NCBI RefSeq assembly: GCF_032678705.1
Contig: NZ_JAVTSS010000001.1
Location: 1 to 64,000 of the forward strand
Direction: 5' to 3'
DNA length: 64,000 bases
Source of the DNA: Pedobacter frigiditerrae
GTDB lineage: Bacteria > Bacteroidota > Bacteroidia > Sphingobacteriales > Sphingobacteriaceae
The translations under genes and the position numbers were made by a program. Below the pieces are notes generated by a model, which was not told where the DNA came from, did not search any database, and was given only the letters and a program-made list of their open reading frames with translations. Shown here in pieces: positions 36,617 to 45,569 of the stretch (the first letter of the stretch is position 1; each line of letters starts with the position of its first letter).

Positions 36617-37609
36617 TTATGTAGGATTTGATGCGAAAAAGGTTAAGGTATCTTGTTTATCTTGATGTAATTGTTCGGTTAAGGCCTCCAATCCAGTAAA
36701 TTTCACATCGTGACGTAAAAACTTTAAAAAATTCATTTTAATGGTTTGACCGTAAATCTCTCGATTAAAATCAAAAATATTCACTTCAATATTCCTTGTC
36801 ATTCCGTTAATGGTTGGGCGTTGCCCGATGTAGGCCATTCCTGTGTAAGTTTGGAGTTGAGAGTTTGGGGTTTTGAGTTCTAGTTCCAAACTCTCATCTC
36901 CAATCTCCGAGCTCATCTCAACTGTTACCGCATAAATGCCATCACTTGGGATGATTTTGTAAGTTTCTTCTACAAAAATGTTTGCTGTAGGGAAACCAAT
37001 TGTTCTTCCAATTTTGTCACCCTTTATAACTGGTCCACTAATAGAAAAATGATATCCTAAATATTTCGCAGCTAAAGAAACATCTCCATCTAACAATGCT
37101 TTACGAATTTTGGTAGAGCTTACAGCTACATCATTAATATCTTGTTCTGGAATTTCTTCAATCTCATATCCATACACTTTTGAAAACTGCTGTAGCTCAT
37201 TCATCCCACCTTTTCTGTCTTTCCCAAAACGGTGGTCGTAACCAACAATTATTTGTTTGGTCCCAATGGTATCTATCAATATGTTTTTGATATAATCTGT
37301 AGCATCAAGATTAGAAAAATCTCGTGTAAATGGCGTAATGATCAAATGGTCTACACCTAGATTCGCTAAAATTTCTGCCTTCTCTTTAATGGTGTTTATC
37401 ATTTTCAAATCTTGGTTTTCTGGATCGATAATCATCCGCGGGTGCGGGAAAAAAGTTAGAATTACACTTTCGCCGCCGGTAGATTTTGCCAATTCGCAAA
37501 GGCGTTTTATAATTTTTTGGTGACCATAGTGAACACCATCAAAAGTGCCGATAGTAACTACAGCATTATTTAGCTTTTTAAACTCAGAAAGTTGATTATA
37601 TATCTTCAA
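36617..37609 (-). CDS. ribF: Bifunctional riboflavin kinase / FAD synthetase
   Basis: 330 residues. The N-terminal FAD synthetase domain has TIGTFDGVHYGHQKII, TFFPHPR and VGYDHRFGKDRKGG. The C-terminal riboflavin kinase domain has GRTIGFPTANI, DGIYAVTVEM and MAYIGQRPTING. It makes FMN, then FAD. Residues about 232-254 (containing DESLELELKTPNSQLQTY) are an extra loop between two kinase strands and are encoded by a hairpin-forming repeat at 36851-36903. Last gene of the leftward operon that begins at ftsX; 10 bases after the YitT gene. Confidence 0.96.
   Translation of the reverse strand: MKIYNQLSEFKKLNNAVVTIGTFDGVHYGHQKIIKRLCELAKSTGGESVILTFFPHPRMIIDPENQDLKMINTIKEKAEILANLGVDHLIITPFTRDFSNLDATDYIKNILIDTIGTKQIIVGYDHRFGKDRKGGMNELQQFSKVYGYEIEEIPEQDINDVAVSSTKIRKALLDGDVSLAAKYLGYHFSISGPVIKGDKIGRTIGFPTANIFVEETYKIIPSDGIYAVTVEMSSEIGDESLELELKTPNSQLQTYTGMAYIGQRPTINGMTRNIEVNIFDFNREIYGQTIKMNFLKFLRHDVKFTGLEALTEQLHQDKQDTLTFFASNPT
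36851..36903. repeat. Imperfect inverted repeat inside the ribF coding sequence
   Basis: Arms TTGGAGTTGAGAGTTTGG (36851-36868) and CCAAACTCTCATCTCCAA (36886-36903) match in 17 of 18 pairs around a 17-base loop. The frame is kept, adding about 20 residues to RibF. The sequence style (runs of GAGTTTTGAG, CTCATCTCC) is that of intergenic repeats rather than of genes. Confidence 0.75.
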
Positions 37610-37619
37610 AACGTATCTT

Positions 37620-38480
37620 TTAATGTAAAGCTTGGCGTTTTACAACACCACCTTTTAAATCTGCAATTTGTTGTTGTACAACAAAAGCATCAGGGTCTAT
37701 TTGTCTAATTTGTGATTGTAACTTGCTCATTTCTAGCTTTGTTACCACAGTATAAATTATATCAATATCTTTTTTCTCTAAATACCCACCTTCGCCTTTA
37801 TAAATGGTAACGCCTCTTCTCATTTCTGTAATAATGAAGTGTTTGATTTCATCATTCTTATCTGAAATAATGGTTACGCCCGTATAAGCCTCTAAACCAT
37901 TTACAATAAAATCTACAGTATTCGAAGCCGATAAATAAGTTAAAATTGCATAAAGGGCAGTTTCAATATTCAAGAAATAAGCTGCAAAAGCAAAAATGAT
38001 AATGTTTAAGATGAGGATGATGTTTCCAACCGTCAACATGCTATTTCTACTGATATACAAAGCTAAAACCTCCGTTCCGTCAATTACGCAACCACCACGC
38101 ATGGCTAAGCCAATTCCTCCTCCTAAAAAGAAACCGCCAAAAAAGGCGATTAAAAGCTTGTCATGTGTAATTGGATTAAATGGCAAAAAAACTAATGCCA
38201 ATGAAAGAAGGCCTATTGCAACAGTGGTTTTGATAGCAAAGCTTTTGCCTATCTGTTTATATCCCATTAAAATAAACGGAATATTAATGATGACAATTAG
38301 GTAAGATAAATTCCAGCCTGTTAAGGCTTTTACCAATAGTGATATACCGGTAACACCGCCATCAATAAAATGACTAGGTAGCAAAAAGCTTTTTAGTCCA
38401 AAACAAGCAGAAACTACACCGCAAATAATTAAAGTTCCCTCTTTTAAAAATCGAGTATTTTTATTCTTTATGCGTTCCAT
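37620..38480 (-). CDS. YitT family membrane protein
   Basis: 286 residues. Five to six hydrophobic helices (about 12-180) with LPSHFIDGGVTGISLL and GGFFLGGGIGLAMRGGCVIDGTEVLALYISR, followed by a C-terminal cytoplasmic DUF2179 domain (about 200-280; FIITEMRRGVTIYKGEGGY). Function of the family is not known. It sits between truB (11 bases) and ribF (10 bases) in the leftward operon. Confidence 0.9.
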   Translation of the reverse strand: MERIKNKNTRFLKEGTLIICGVVSACFGLKSFLLPSHFIDGGVTGISLLVKALTGWNLSYLIVIINIPFILMGYKQIGKSFAIKTTVAIGLLSLALVFLPFNPITHDKLLIAFFGGFFLGGGIGLAMRGGCVIDGTEVLALYISRNSMLTVGNIILILNIIIFAFAAYFLNIETALYAILTYLSASNTVDFIVNGLEAYTGVTIISDKNDEIKHFIITEMRRGVTIYKGEGGYLEKKDIDIIYTVVTKLEMSKLQSQIRQIDPDAFVVQQQIADLKGGVVKRQALH

Positions 38481-38490
38481 AGATTTCGTC

Positions 38491-39225
38491 TTAATCGGTA
38501 TCTGTTTCTAATTTTTTCTCTTCTCGCTTATTGCGAAGATACTGAACCAAATCTGCTACTTCAAATGCATTAGAAAGTAAAAAATTACCACTACGGGTTC
38601 TGGTTAATTTAGAAAGATAGGCAGCATTGTTCAATTGTTTACCGAAATCTGAAACTAGGGAACGAATGTATGTGCCTTTGCTGCAAACTATTCTAAAATC
38701 TACCTCTGGTAGAGCAATCCTAGTAATTTCAAATTCACTAACAGTTACATTCCGTTTACGTAATTCTACTTCTTCGCCTAAACGAGCTTTTACATATAGG
38801 CGTTCTCCATTTACTTTTACTGCAGAATGAGCTGGTGGATATTGTTCTATATCTCCTTTAAAAGGTTCAACTGCTTTATAGATTTCTTCCTCAGTGATTT
38901 TGTCAATAGGAAATTCAGCATCAACTTCGGTTTCCATGTCGAAAGAAGGGGTACTAGCGCCCAGAATCATGGTGCCAGTATATTCTTTCTCCTCTGCTTG
39001 AAAAGTATCGATTTTTTTAGTCAGTTTGCCTGTGCAAATGATTAATAAACCAGTTGCTAAAGGATCTAAAGTTCCTGCGTGACCAACTTTTAGTTTTAGC
39101 GGTTTAAGTGAATTTCTAATTTTACCAACCACATCAAAAGAAGTCCATTTATAGGGTTTGTTGATGAGCAGTAATTCGCCTTCGGCAAAGTTAAAATCAG
39201 GAAATTGAGTTGTATTGTTATCCAA
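38491..39225 (-). CDS. truB: tRNA pseudouridine(55) synthase
   Basis: 244 residues. It makes pseudouridine 55 in the T loop of tRNAs. The catalytic Asp is in KVGHAGTLDPLATGLL; INKPYKWTSFDVVGKIR at the N-terminus and CSKGTYIRSLVSDFG are the other conserved blocks. A small C-terminal part ends the protein without a full PUA domain. Third gene from the end of the ftsX-to-ribF operon; 35 bases after uppP. Confidence 0.96.
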   Translation of the reverse strand: MDNNTTQFPDFNFAEGELLLINKPYKWTSFDVVGKIRNSLKPLKLKVGHAGTLDPLATGLLIICTGKLTKKIDTFQAEEKEYTGTMILGASTPSFDMETEVDAEFPIDKITEEEIYKAVEPFKGDIEQYPPAHSAVKVNGERLYVKARLGEEVELRKRNVTVSEFEITRIALPEVDFRIVCSKGTYIRSLVSDFGKQLNNAAYLSKLTRTRSGNFLLSNAFEVADLVQYLRNKREEKKLETDTD

Positions 39226-39259
39226 AATGGTAATTTAATTTACCGAGCAAAGCTACGGA

Positions 39260-40054
39260 TTAAATGATAGACAGCTGATGCCCTGATAAAATCAACGCAA
39301 TAATAACCAAGCCAACTACAATTCGATACCATCCAAAAATCTTAAAGCCATTTTTATTTAGATAACCAATAAAGCTTTTAATAGCGAGTAAGGCTACAAT
39401 AAATGCAATAACGTTTCCAAATATTAACACTTGAAATTGATCATTAGAAATTTTATGACCCTCTTGATAAAAATCGAGTAATTTTTTACCTGTTGCGGCA
39501 AACATGGTTGGTACTGCTAAAAAGAAGGAAAATTCTGCTGCAGCTTTTCTACTTAATTTTTGGCTCATACCACCTACAATGGTTGCTCCGGAACGAGAAA
39601 CTCCAGGTATCATGGCTAAACATTGTAAGAAGCCAATTTTTAAAGCAGTAAAATAATTGATTTCCTCTTCATCATTTACCGTAGGACTATTGAACCATTT
39701 ATCAACAAATAATAATATAATCCCCCCAACTAATAAAGAAATGCCAACTGTTAATGGGCTTTCTAGCATTGCATCGATTTTATCACTCAATAAAATGCCA
39801 AAGATAGCTGCAGGAATAAATGCAATTACTAATTTAATATAGAAATGGATACTTCTAAAGAACTTTTTGAAGTATAAAACTACAACAGAAAGTATTGCTC
39901 CTAATTGAATGCAGATAGTGAATAATTTAACAAAAGGATCTGAAGCAATTCCCATTACGGAAGAACCAATAATCATGTGGCCCGTAGAAGAAACCGGCAA
40001 AAATTCAGTTAATCCTTCTATAATAGCAAGGATTAAAGCTTGTATATAATTCAA
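39260..40054 (-). CDS. uppP: Undecaprenyl-diphosphate phosphatase
   Basis: 264 residues, integral membrane, seven to eight helices. It recycles the undecaprenyl carrier for peptidoglycan and other envelope polymers. The two conserved loops are [18 protein letters not shown] near the N-terminus and [16 protein letters not shown] in mid-protein. Loss of activity gives bacitracin sensitivity in other bacteria. Three bases separate it from the DUF3098 gene upstream. Confidence 0.96.
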   Translation of the reverse strand: MNYIQALILAIIEGLTEFLPVSSTGHMIIGSSVMGIASDPFVKLFTICIQLGAILSVVVLYFKKFFRSIHFYIKLVIAFIPAAIFGILLSDKIDAMLESPLTVGISLLVGGIILLFVDKWFNSPTVNDEEEINYFTALKIGFLQCLAMIPGVSRSGATIVGGMSQKLSRKAAAEFSFFLAVPTMFAATGKKLLDFYQEGHKISNDQFQVLIFGNVIAFIVALLAIKSFIGYLNKNGFKIFGWYRIVVGLVIIALILSGHQLSII

Positions 40055-40057
40055 AGC

Positions 40058-40285
40058 TTAGTCTTTTAAGATGGCATAAATGCCGAAACCGAAACCAAAT
40101 AACACAATCATGGGTGAAATTAGTGTTCTTCTGGTATCGTAAATATCACCTGTGGTACCAATCATTAAGATAAAGCCAACTAATACTATAGCAATTGCAA
40201 TTAAGTACAATTGGTAATTCTTTTTGGTGAAAACCATGTCTGTTTTTTCTTCCTGTTTTACAGGAGCTGATTTTTTTTCTGCCAT
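40058..40285 (-). CDS. DUF3098 small membrane protein
   Basis: 75 residues with two hydrophobic helices (about 28-46 and 55-72) linked by GTTGDIYDTRRTLISP, the pattern of the Bacteroidota DUF3098 family. It lies between ftsX and uppP, sharing one base with ftsX. Role unknown, possibly connected with division or the envelope by position. Confidence 0.85.
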   Translation of the reverse strand: MAEKKSAPVKQEEKTDMVFTKKNYQLYLIAIAIVLVGFILMIGTTGDIYDTRRTLISPMIVLFGFGFGIYAILKD

Positions 40286-41163
40286 TATCTATAAAGATCG
40301 TAAAGTTTTAAACGTAAATATCTGCTCACTGCAAACAGTGTGCTTATTGAAGTAATGAAAATGCCAACTGCTACCATTCCTACTAATACAAAACCAAATT
40401 CTGCATAGTTTCTTAGGATCAATATCTCTGGTAATTCTTTCTGGGCATAATACAAAAGGCCTAATAAAATGATGATTGCAATAAATGAAGCAATTAAGCC
40501 ATGTAAAGCTGCAACCAAAATAAAAGGCTTTCTGATAAAGTTTTTAGTAGCACCAACCAACTGCATGCTTTTAATTAAAAAGCGTTGCGAGAAGATAGCT
40601 AAACGAATGGTGTTATTGATTAATGCAATTGCGATTACTAATAGAATAATGGCAAAACCCAAAACAATTAAACTAATTGTGCTGATATTTTTATTCACCA
40701 TATCTATTAAAGAACTTTGATAAACTACCTCTTTAACAATAGGGTTTTTTTCGATTTTCTTTTTTAAAGCATCAATATTTGCATTGTTGGCATAATCGGC
40801 CTTCATGTAAACATCAATGGTAGATAGTAAAGGATTGTAACCTAAAAAGTTGACAAAATCTTCACCTAAATCTTTGGTTAAATTGTGTTGTGCAACTTCT
40901 TTGTTAACATATTGAGTTTGTTTAACAGAGACATTACTTTCTACATCCTTTCTAAATGCAAGAATATCAGTTTCCTTTGCGCCTTCGTCAAGAATAATGT
41001 TTAAAACAATATTCTCTTTTACGTAATTGGATAAGTTTTTGGCATGAACTAAAATTAAGCCTAACATACCTAACATCAATAAAACTAATGCAATACTAAA
41101 AATAGTAGAGATGTATATGGTTTTGGTCTTCTTAGAAGCCTCACTTACTTCAAATTCTTCCAT
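40285..41163 (-). CDS. ftsX: Cell division permease FtsX
   Basis: 292 residues from the ATG at 41161-41163 (MEEFEVSEASKKTKTIY); the frame is open 45 codons further but that part is not FtsX-like. One helix at about 20-42, a periplasmic domain (about 45-160) and three C-terminal helices. With the ATPase FtsE it transmits a division signal to periplasmic peptidoglycan hydrolases. ftsE is not adjacent here, as is usual in the phylum. First gene of the six-gene leftward operon. Confidence 0.92.
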   Translation of the reverse strand: MEEFEVSEASKKTKTIYISTIFSIALVLLMLGMLGLILVHAKNLSNYVKENIVLNIILDEGAKETDILAFRKDVESNVSVKQTQYVNKEVAQHNLTKDLGEDFVNFLGYNPLLSTIDVYMKADYANNANIDALKKKIEKNPIVKEVVYQSSLIDMVNKNISTISLIVLGFAIILLVIAIALINNTIRLAIFSQRFLIKSMQLVGATKNFIRKPFILVAALHGLIASFIAIIILLGLLYYAQKELPEILILRNYAEFGFVLVGMVAVGIFITSISTLFAVSRYLRLKLYDLYR

Positions 41164-41380
41164 GTATCTGTGTTTTTGTTTCTGCGAAAATAAAGAAAGA
41201 TAAGCAAAAACGTAAATTTTAGGGCTTTTGTTTTGAACAATTACCTTAATAACCTGCAATTTAACAAAAGCAAATCTTAGCAATTTCAATATTAACATAA
41301 TTTAACTTTTCGTTAATTAATTATACTGGCATGTCATTTGATGCGTTTTGAATATTAGATTAAGAACAAAAACCCCTATT

Positions 41381-41794
41381 ATGAAAAAACAATTATTACT
41401 ATCTAGCCTTATTTTGCTGTTTGTAGCAAGTTTTACAGCTTGTAAAAAAGAAAGTTTTGAAGAAAAGCCACTTAGATCTAAAATGATTGGTAAGTGGCAA
41501 GTAAATAAAATCGATGTGACCTCTGGATCTGGTGAAACGGTTTCTACAACCTATGCCGCTTCTGATTATATTGACTTTAGAGATAATAATGACGATGATG
41601 TTGAACTTGGTTTAGGTACAAATAGATCTGTAGGAAGATTTAGTTCTAGCATAGATAATTCATTTTATATTGATTTTTCTTCAAAGGATTTAGAATGCAT
41701 AGCGACTACAATTACAGAAAACAAGTTCACTTTTACGGGAACTGTAGTAGGTTCAAATCCTAAAATTACAGAGACTTATTATTTGAGTCGTTAA
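41381..41794 (+). CDS. Lipocalin-like lipoprotein, hypothetical
   Basis: 137 residues from the ATG at 41381. Lipoprotein signal with lipobox FTAC at Cys21 or so, followed by KKESFEEKPLRSKMIGKWQVNKIDV, typical of small Bacteroidota lipocalin-like lipoproteins, and beta strands to the end (ITETYYLSR). The ligand is unknown. Stands alone with its own terminator before leuS. Confidence 0.75.
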   Translation: MKKQLLLSSLILLFVASFTACKKESFEEKPLRSKMIGKWQVNKIDVTSGSGETVSTTYAASDYIDFRDNNDDDVELGLGTNRSVGRFSSSIDNSFYIDFSSKDLECIATTITENKFTFTGTVVGSNPKITETYYLSR

Positions 41795-41818
41795 GAAATT
41801 CTGTTAAATATTTATATA

Positions 41819-41852
41819 AACGCTATCTTCTAAATATGAGATGGCGTTTTTT
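41819..41852 (+). terminator. Rho-independent terminator after the lipoprotein gene
   Basis: AACGCTATCT and AGATGGCGTT pair over 10 bp with one G-T, followed by TTTT and more T-rich sequence, 25 bases after the stop. Confidence 0.78.
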
Positions 41853-41889
41853 ATTTAGTTCATCACTTAAAAAACAGGCTTAATTTCCT

Positions 41890-41897
41890 TATTTTTG
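41890..41897 (+). promoter_or_regulatory. -7 element TATTTTTG upstream of leuS
   Basis: Exact TAnnTTTG match 26 bases before the leuS ATG; -33 not evident. Confidence 0.4.
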
Positions 41898-41923
41898 CAA
41901 ACTATTTAAGAACGAGGAAATTA

Positions 41924-44833
41924 ATGGATTATCAATTTGCAGCCATAGAGCAAAAGTGGCAAAAGTTTTGGGCAGAAAATCAAACATTCAAGGCCGATTC
42001 AAATTCTACAAAACCAAAATATTATGTGTTAGATATGTTTCCCTATCCTTCTGGAGCGGGTTTACACGTTGGGCACCCACTTGGTTACATAGCTTCAGAT
42101 ATTTTCTCTAGATACAAAAGACTAAAAGGTTTTAATGTTTTGCATCCAATGGGATATGATTCTTTTGGTTTGCCAGCAGAACAATATGCCATTCAAACGG
42201 GTCAGCATCCAGCAATTACAACTGAAGCAAACATTGCAACTTATCGCCGCCAGTTAGACCAAATTGGTTTTTCTTTCGATTGGAGTAGGGAAGTTCGTAC
42301 CAGTGAGCCAGGTTATTACAAATGGACCCAATGGATTTTCATGCAATTGTTTAATTCTTGGTATAACTTGGAAACTGACAAAGCGGAAGACATTACCACC
42401 TTAATTGAAAAATTTAATGCTAGTGGTAGTGCCGATGTAAAAGCGGTTTGCGATGAAGATGTGCAAAGTTTTATGCCAAGCGATTGGGCAACATTTACTG
42501 ACGAGCAAAAACAAGAAGAACTATTAAAATATCGCCTTACTTATTTAAAGGAAAGCACTGTTAATTGGTGCCCTGCTTTAGGAACTGTTTTAGCGAATGA
42601 TGAAGTGAAGGATGGTTTTTCTGAGCGTGGAGGATATCCTGTTGAACAGAAAAAAATGATGCAATGGAGCATGCGTATTTCTGCTTATGCAGAACGTTTG
42701 TTGCAAGGCTTAAACACCATCGACTGGCCAGAACCCGTTAAAGAAATGCAACGCAACTGGATTGGTAAAAGCGTAGGAGCTAGTGTGCGCTTTAAAATCG
42801 ATACAACCAATCTCAATACGCAAGACGCTATACGCAATACCGATTTTATCGAAGTTTTCACTACCCGTGTAGATACCATCTTTGGTGTTTCATTCATCGT
42901 TTTAGCGCCAGAGCACGAATTGGTTCAAGCTTTAACAACTGATGCTCAAAAAGAATCGATAACTAATTACATTGCTCAAACTAAAAAGAAATCTGAATTA
43001 GACCGCATGGCGGATACTAAAACAGTTTCTGGAGCATTTACGGGCAGTTATGTCATCAACCCTGTTAATAACGAATTGGTGCCTATTTGGATTGCTGATT
43101 ACGTTTTAGCTGGTTATGGAACTGGTGCAGTTATGGGTGTGCCAAGTGGTGATCAACGCGATTGGTTGTTTGCTAAACATTTTGATTTGCCTATTATCCA
43201 AATATTAGACGGACAAAAAGACATTGAAGTAGAAGCAGATCCAACTAAGGAAGGAAAATACATCAACTCTGATTTCATTAACAACTTAGGTTATAAAGAA
43301 GCGGTTTCTTATTTAAATCATTGGTTAGAAAGAGAAGGAGTAGGGAAAGCTAAGTTGAATTACCGTATGCGTGATGCAATTTTTGGTCGCCAGCGTTATT
43401 GGGGAGAACCCATTCCAGTTTACTTTAAAGATGGCTTGCCGTACCTTATTAAGGAAGAAGAATTGCCTTTAATGTTGCCAGAAATTGATAAGTATTTACC
43501 AACTGAAAGTGGTGAGCCACCTTTGGGAAGAGCAACTGATTGGAGCTACGAAAAACAATACGAATACGAACTTTCTACGATGCCAGGTTGGGCGGGCAGT
43601 AGCTGGTATTGGTACCGTTACATGGATGCACAAAACGATTGTGATTTTGCTTCCAAAGAAGCAATTGCCTATTGGAAAGATGTTGATTTATACATCGGTG
43701 GTTCTGAACACGCGACTGGTCACTTGTTATATAGCCGTTTCTGGAACAAGTTTTTGAAAGATTTAGGCTATGTTAACGAAGAGGAGCCTTTCAAAAAGTT
43801 GATTAACCAAGGGATGATACAGGGTAGGTCGAGTATGGTTTATCGATTAAGTGTTTTAAGTAAATCAGGAAACATTAAAGATTCATATTTTATATCACAT
43901 ACACTTTACCAGCAGTATAAGAAAAGTCAAGATAATGGTTTATTAGCCGCTTGGATGATTGATTTCGAATCAGAAGATGAAGTGTCAATCTCTGAAATCC
44001 ATGTTGACGTTAATATTGTTCATAATGATATATTAGACCAGGATAAATTTAGACAATGGAGGCCAGAGTTTATTGATGCAAAATTTATCTATGAAGATGG
44101 CACTAATTCAAAACATACAAAGGGGATATATCATTGTGGTGTAGAGATAGAGAAAATGTCTAAGCGCTATTATAATGTGGTGAATCCAGAAGTATTGGCC
44201 CAACAATACGGTGCTGATACTTTACGTATGTACGAAATGTTCTTAGGTCCATTAGAGCAAAGCAAACCTTGGAATACCAATGGTATTGAAGGTGTATTTA
44301 AGTTCTTACGTAAGTTTTGGCGTTTGTTCCATAATGAAGAATGGGTATTTCACGTTGAAGATTCAATTCCTGCAAAAGCAGAGTTAAAAGCTTTGCATAA
44401 AATCATTAAAAAAGTACAAGATGATGTTGAACGTTTTTCATTCAATACATCAGTTTCTAGCTTTATGATTGCGGTTAACGAGTTAACTGATTTGAAGTGT
44501 AAAAACCGTCAGGTTTTAGAAGATTTAGTAATTGTGCTTTCTCCTTATGCGCCACACATTTGTGAGGAATTATGGTCGTTGCTAGGCAATACGGATTTAT
44601 CAAATGCCGCTTATCCAACCTTTAATCCAGCTTATTTAGAGGAAGCAGAGTTTGCTTATCCAATATCTATTAACGGTAAAATGAAGATGAATTTAAGTTT
44701 AAGCTTAAGTTTAGATGAGGCACAAGCAACTGAAACTGTTTTAGCTAACCAACAAGTTAAAGGATATTTGGAAGGTAAAACCCCTAAAAAAATCATCTTT
44801 GTTAAAGGGAAGATTGTGAATATAGTTGTTTAG
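41924..44833 (+). CDS. leuS: Leucyl-tRNA synthetase
   Basis: 969 residues. Charges tRNA-Leu. HIGH motif HVGH in PSGAGLHVGHPLGY; editing domain with TTRVDTIFG and the GTGAVMGVP block; ATP-site motif reads KMSKR instead of the common KMSKS (EKMSKRYYNVVNP). Two oddities: residues about 292-308 (NLNTQDAIRNTDF) are encoded by a repeat-like stretch at 42810-42840 whose inverted copy lies directly after the stop codon, and residues about 640-690 hold a Ser/Lys/Asp-rich segment not typical of the family. The frame is intact throughout, and the gene is presumably essential and functional. Confidence 0.97.
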   Translation: MDYQFAAIEQKWQKFWAENQTFKADSNSTKPKYYVLDMFPYPSGAGLHVGHPLGYIASDIFSRYKRLKGFNVLHPMGYDSFGLPAEQYAIQTGQHPAITTEANIATYRRQLDQIGFSFDWSREVRTSEPGYYKWTQWIFMQLFNSWYNLETDKAEDITTLIEKFNASGSADVKAVCDEDVQSFMPSDWATFTDEQKQEELLKYRLTYLKESTVNWCPALGTVLANDEVKDGFSERGGYPVEQKKMMQWSMRISAYAERLLQGLNTIDWPEPVKEMQRNWIGKSVGASVRFKIDTTNLNTQDAIRNTDFIEVFTTRVDTIFGVSFIVLAPEHELVQALTTDAQKESITNYIAQTKKKSELDRMADTKTVSGAFTGSYVINPVNNELVPIWIADYVLAGYGTGAVMGVPSGDQRDWLFAKHFDLPIIQILDGQKDIEVEADPTKEGKYINSDFINNLGYKEAVSYLNHWLEREGVGKAKLNYRMRDAIFGRQRYWGEPIPVYFKDGLPYLIKEEELPLMLPEIDKYLPTESGEPPLGRATDWSYEKQYEYELSTMPGWAGSSWYWYRYMDAQNDCDFASKEAIAYWKDVDLYIGGSEHATGHLLYSRFWNKFLKDLGYVNEEEPFKKLINQGMIQGRSSMVYRLSVLSKSGNIKDSYFISHTLYQQYKKSQDNGLLAAWMIDFESEDEVSISEIHVDVNIVHNDILDQDKFRQWRPEFIDAKFIYEDGTNSKHTKGIYHCGVEIEKMSKRYYNVVNPEVLAQQYGADTLRMYEMFLGPLEQSKPWNTNGIEGVFKFLRKFWRLFHNEEWVFHVEDSIPAKAELKALHKIIKKVQDDVERFSFNTSVSSFMIAVNELTDLKCKNRQVLEDLVIVLSPYAPHICEELWSLLGNTDLSNAAYPTFNPAYLEEAEFAYPISINGKMKMNLSLSLSLDEAQATETVLANQQVKGYLEGKTPKKIIFVKGKIVNIVV
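42810..42840. repeat. Repeat unit inside the leuS coding sequence
   Basis: A 31-base stretch starting ATCTCAATACGCA and ending CGCTATACGCAATAC. Its reverse complement recurs at 44833-44863 with 28 of 31 bases the same. It keeps the leuS frame. Confidence 0.75.
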
Positions 44834-44863
44834 TATTGCGTATAGCGATATGCGTATTGAGAT
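44833..44863. repeat. Inverted copy of the leuS-internal repeat at the leuS stop codon
   Basis: Starts at the last base of the TAG codon and reads GTATTGCGTATAGCG, then ATATGCGTATTGAGAT. It contains a CGTATA-GCGA-TATGCG hairpin. Confidence 0.75.
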
Positions 44864-44888
44864 AGGGAGCAGCTGACTAAAAGAAAAT

Positions 44889-44938
44889 TTGAGCCACAGA
44901 TTCGCAGATTTAAAATCTGTTAATCTGTGGCTTTTTCA
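44889..44938 (+). terminator. Stem-loop terminator downstream of leuS
   Basis: AGCCACAGATT and AATCTGTGGCT form a perfect 11-bp stem, with an inner CAGATTTAAAATCTG hairpin, then TTTT. A partial copy (GCAGATTCGCAGATTA) is at about 46260-46275, so the sequence also belongs to a dispersed repeat family. Confidence 0.75.
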
Positions 44939-45013
44939 TTTAAATTCAATGCTCTTTGCGTTCTCTGTGCCTTTCTCTTTTTCTCTGTGGTAAACTCACC
45001 GAAAAAATAATTT

Positions 45014-45028
45014 TCACATTCCTTGTGA
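45014..45028. promoter_or_regulatory. Inverted repeat TCACA-N5-TGTGA ahead of the sigma gene
   Basis: Five-base perfect arms 46 bases upstream of the ECF sigma ATG. Could be a regulator site; short enough to be chance. Confidence 0.25.
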
Positions 45029-45074
45029 TATTTCTGACCTTGCTGCGATTAATAAGGAAAGATGATTTAAATTA

Positions 45075-45569
45075 ATGCAGCACGCCCAACAAGAATTCTT
45101 AAAAATTATTGAAACCAATAAGCGACTCATATTTAAAATATGTAATTCTTATTGCCAAAACGCAGACGACCGTGAAGACTTGGCGCAAGAAATCATATTT
45201 CAGCTATGGAAATCGTGGGGAAATTTCAATAACGATTACAAGTTGTCTACTTGGATGTATCGCATTGCTTTAAACGTCGCTATTTCATTTTATAGAAAAG
45301 AGAGAAAAACAACAAGTACAATTTCAATGGGAGAGCATCTAATAGAAATTGTTGATGAAAATTTGGAAGAAGGTTTAGAGGAGAACTTAAATGCTCTACA
45401 GCAATTCATCAACGAGTTAAAGCCTTTAGATAAAGCATTAATGTTATTGTATCTCGAAGAAAAATCCCATAAAGAAATAGCAGAAATTATAGGTATCACT
45501 TCCACCAATGTGGCCACAAAAATTGGAAGAATTAAAGAACAACTTAAACAAAAATTCTCTTCCCGATAG
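45075..45569 (+). CDS. ECF-type RNA polymerase sigma factor
   Basis: 164 residues. Region 2: YCQNADDREDLAQEIIFQLWKSWGNF and LSTWMYRIALNVAISFYRKERK. Region 4: LKPLDKALMLLYLEEKSHKEIAEIIGITSTNVATKIGRIKEQLKQKF. The last two residues and the TAG stop lie within the palindrome TCCCGATAGCTATCGGGA (45561-45578), so the present C-terminus may have been set by that element. A membrane-protein gene follows 23 bases later and is the probable partner or anti-sigma factor. Confidence 0.92.
   Translation: MQHAQQEFLKIIETNKRLIFKICNSYCQNADDREDLAQEIIFQLWKSWGNFNNDYKLSTWMYRIALNVAISFYRKERKTTSTISMGEHLIEIVDENLEEGLEENLNALQQFINELKPLDKALMLLYLEEKSHKEIAEIIGITSTNVATKIGRIKEQLKQKFSSR

Noticed and set aside
45014-45028. CRP site in front of the second ECF sigma gene
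   Set aside because: The half sites are in the order TCACA then TGTGA, the reverse of a CRP site, and the arms are only 5 bp.
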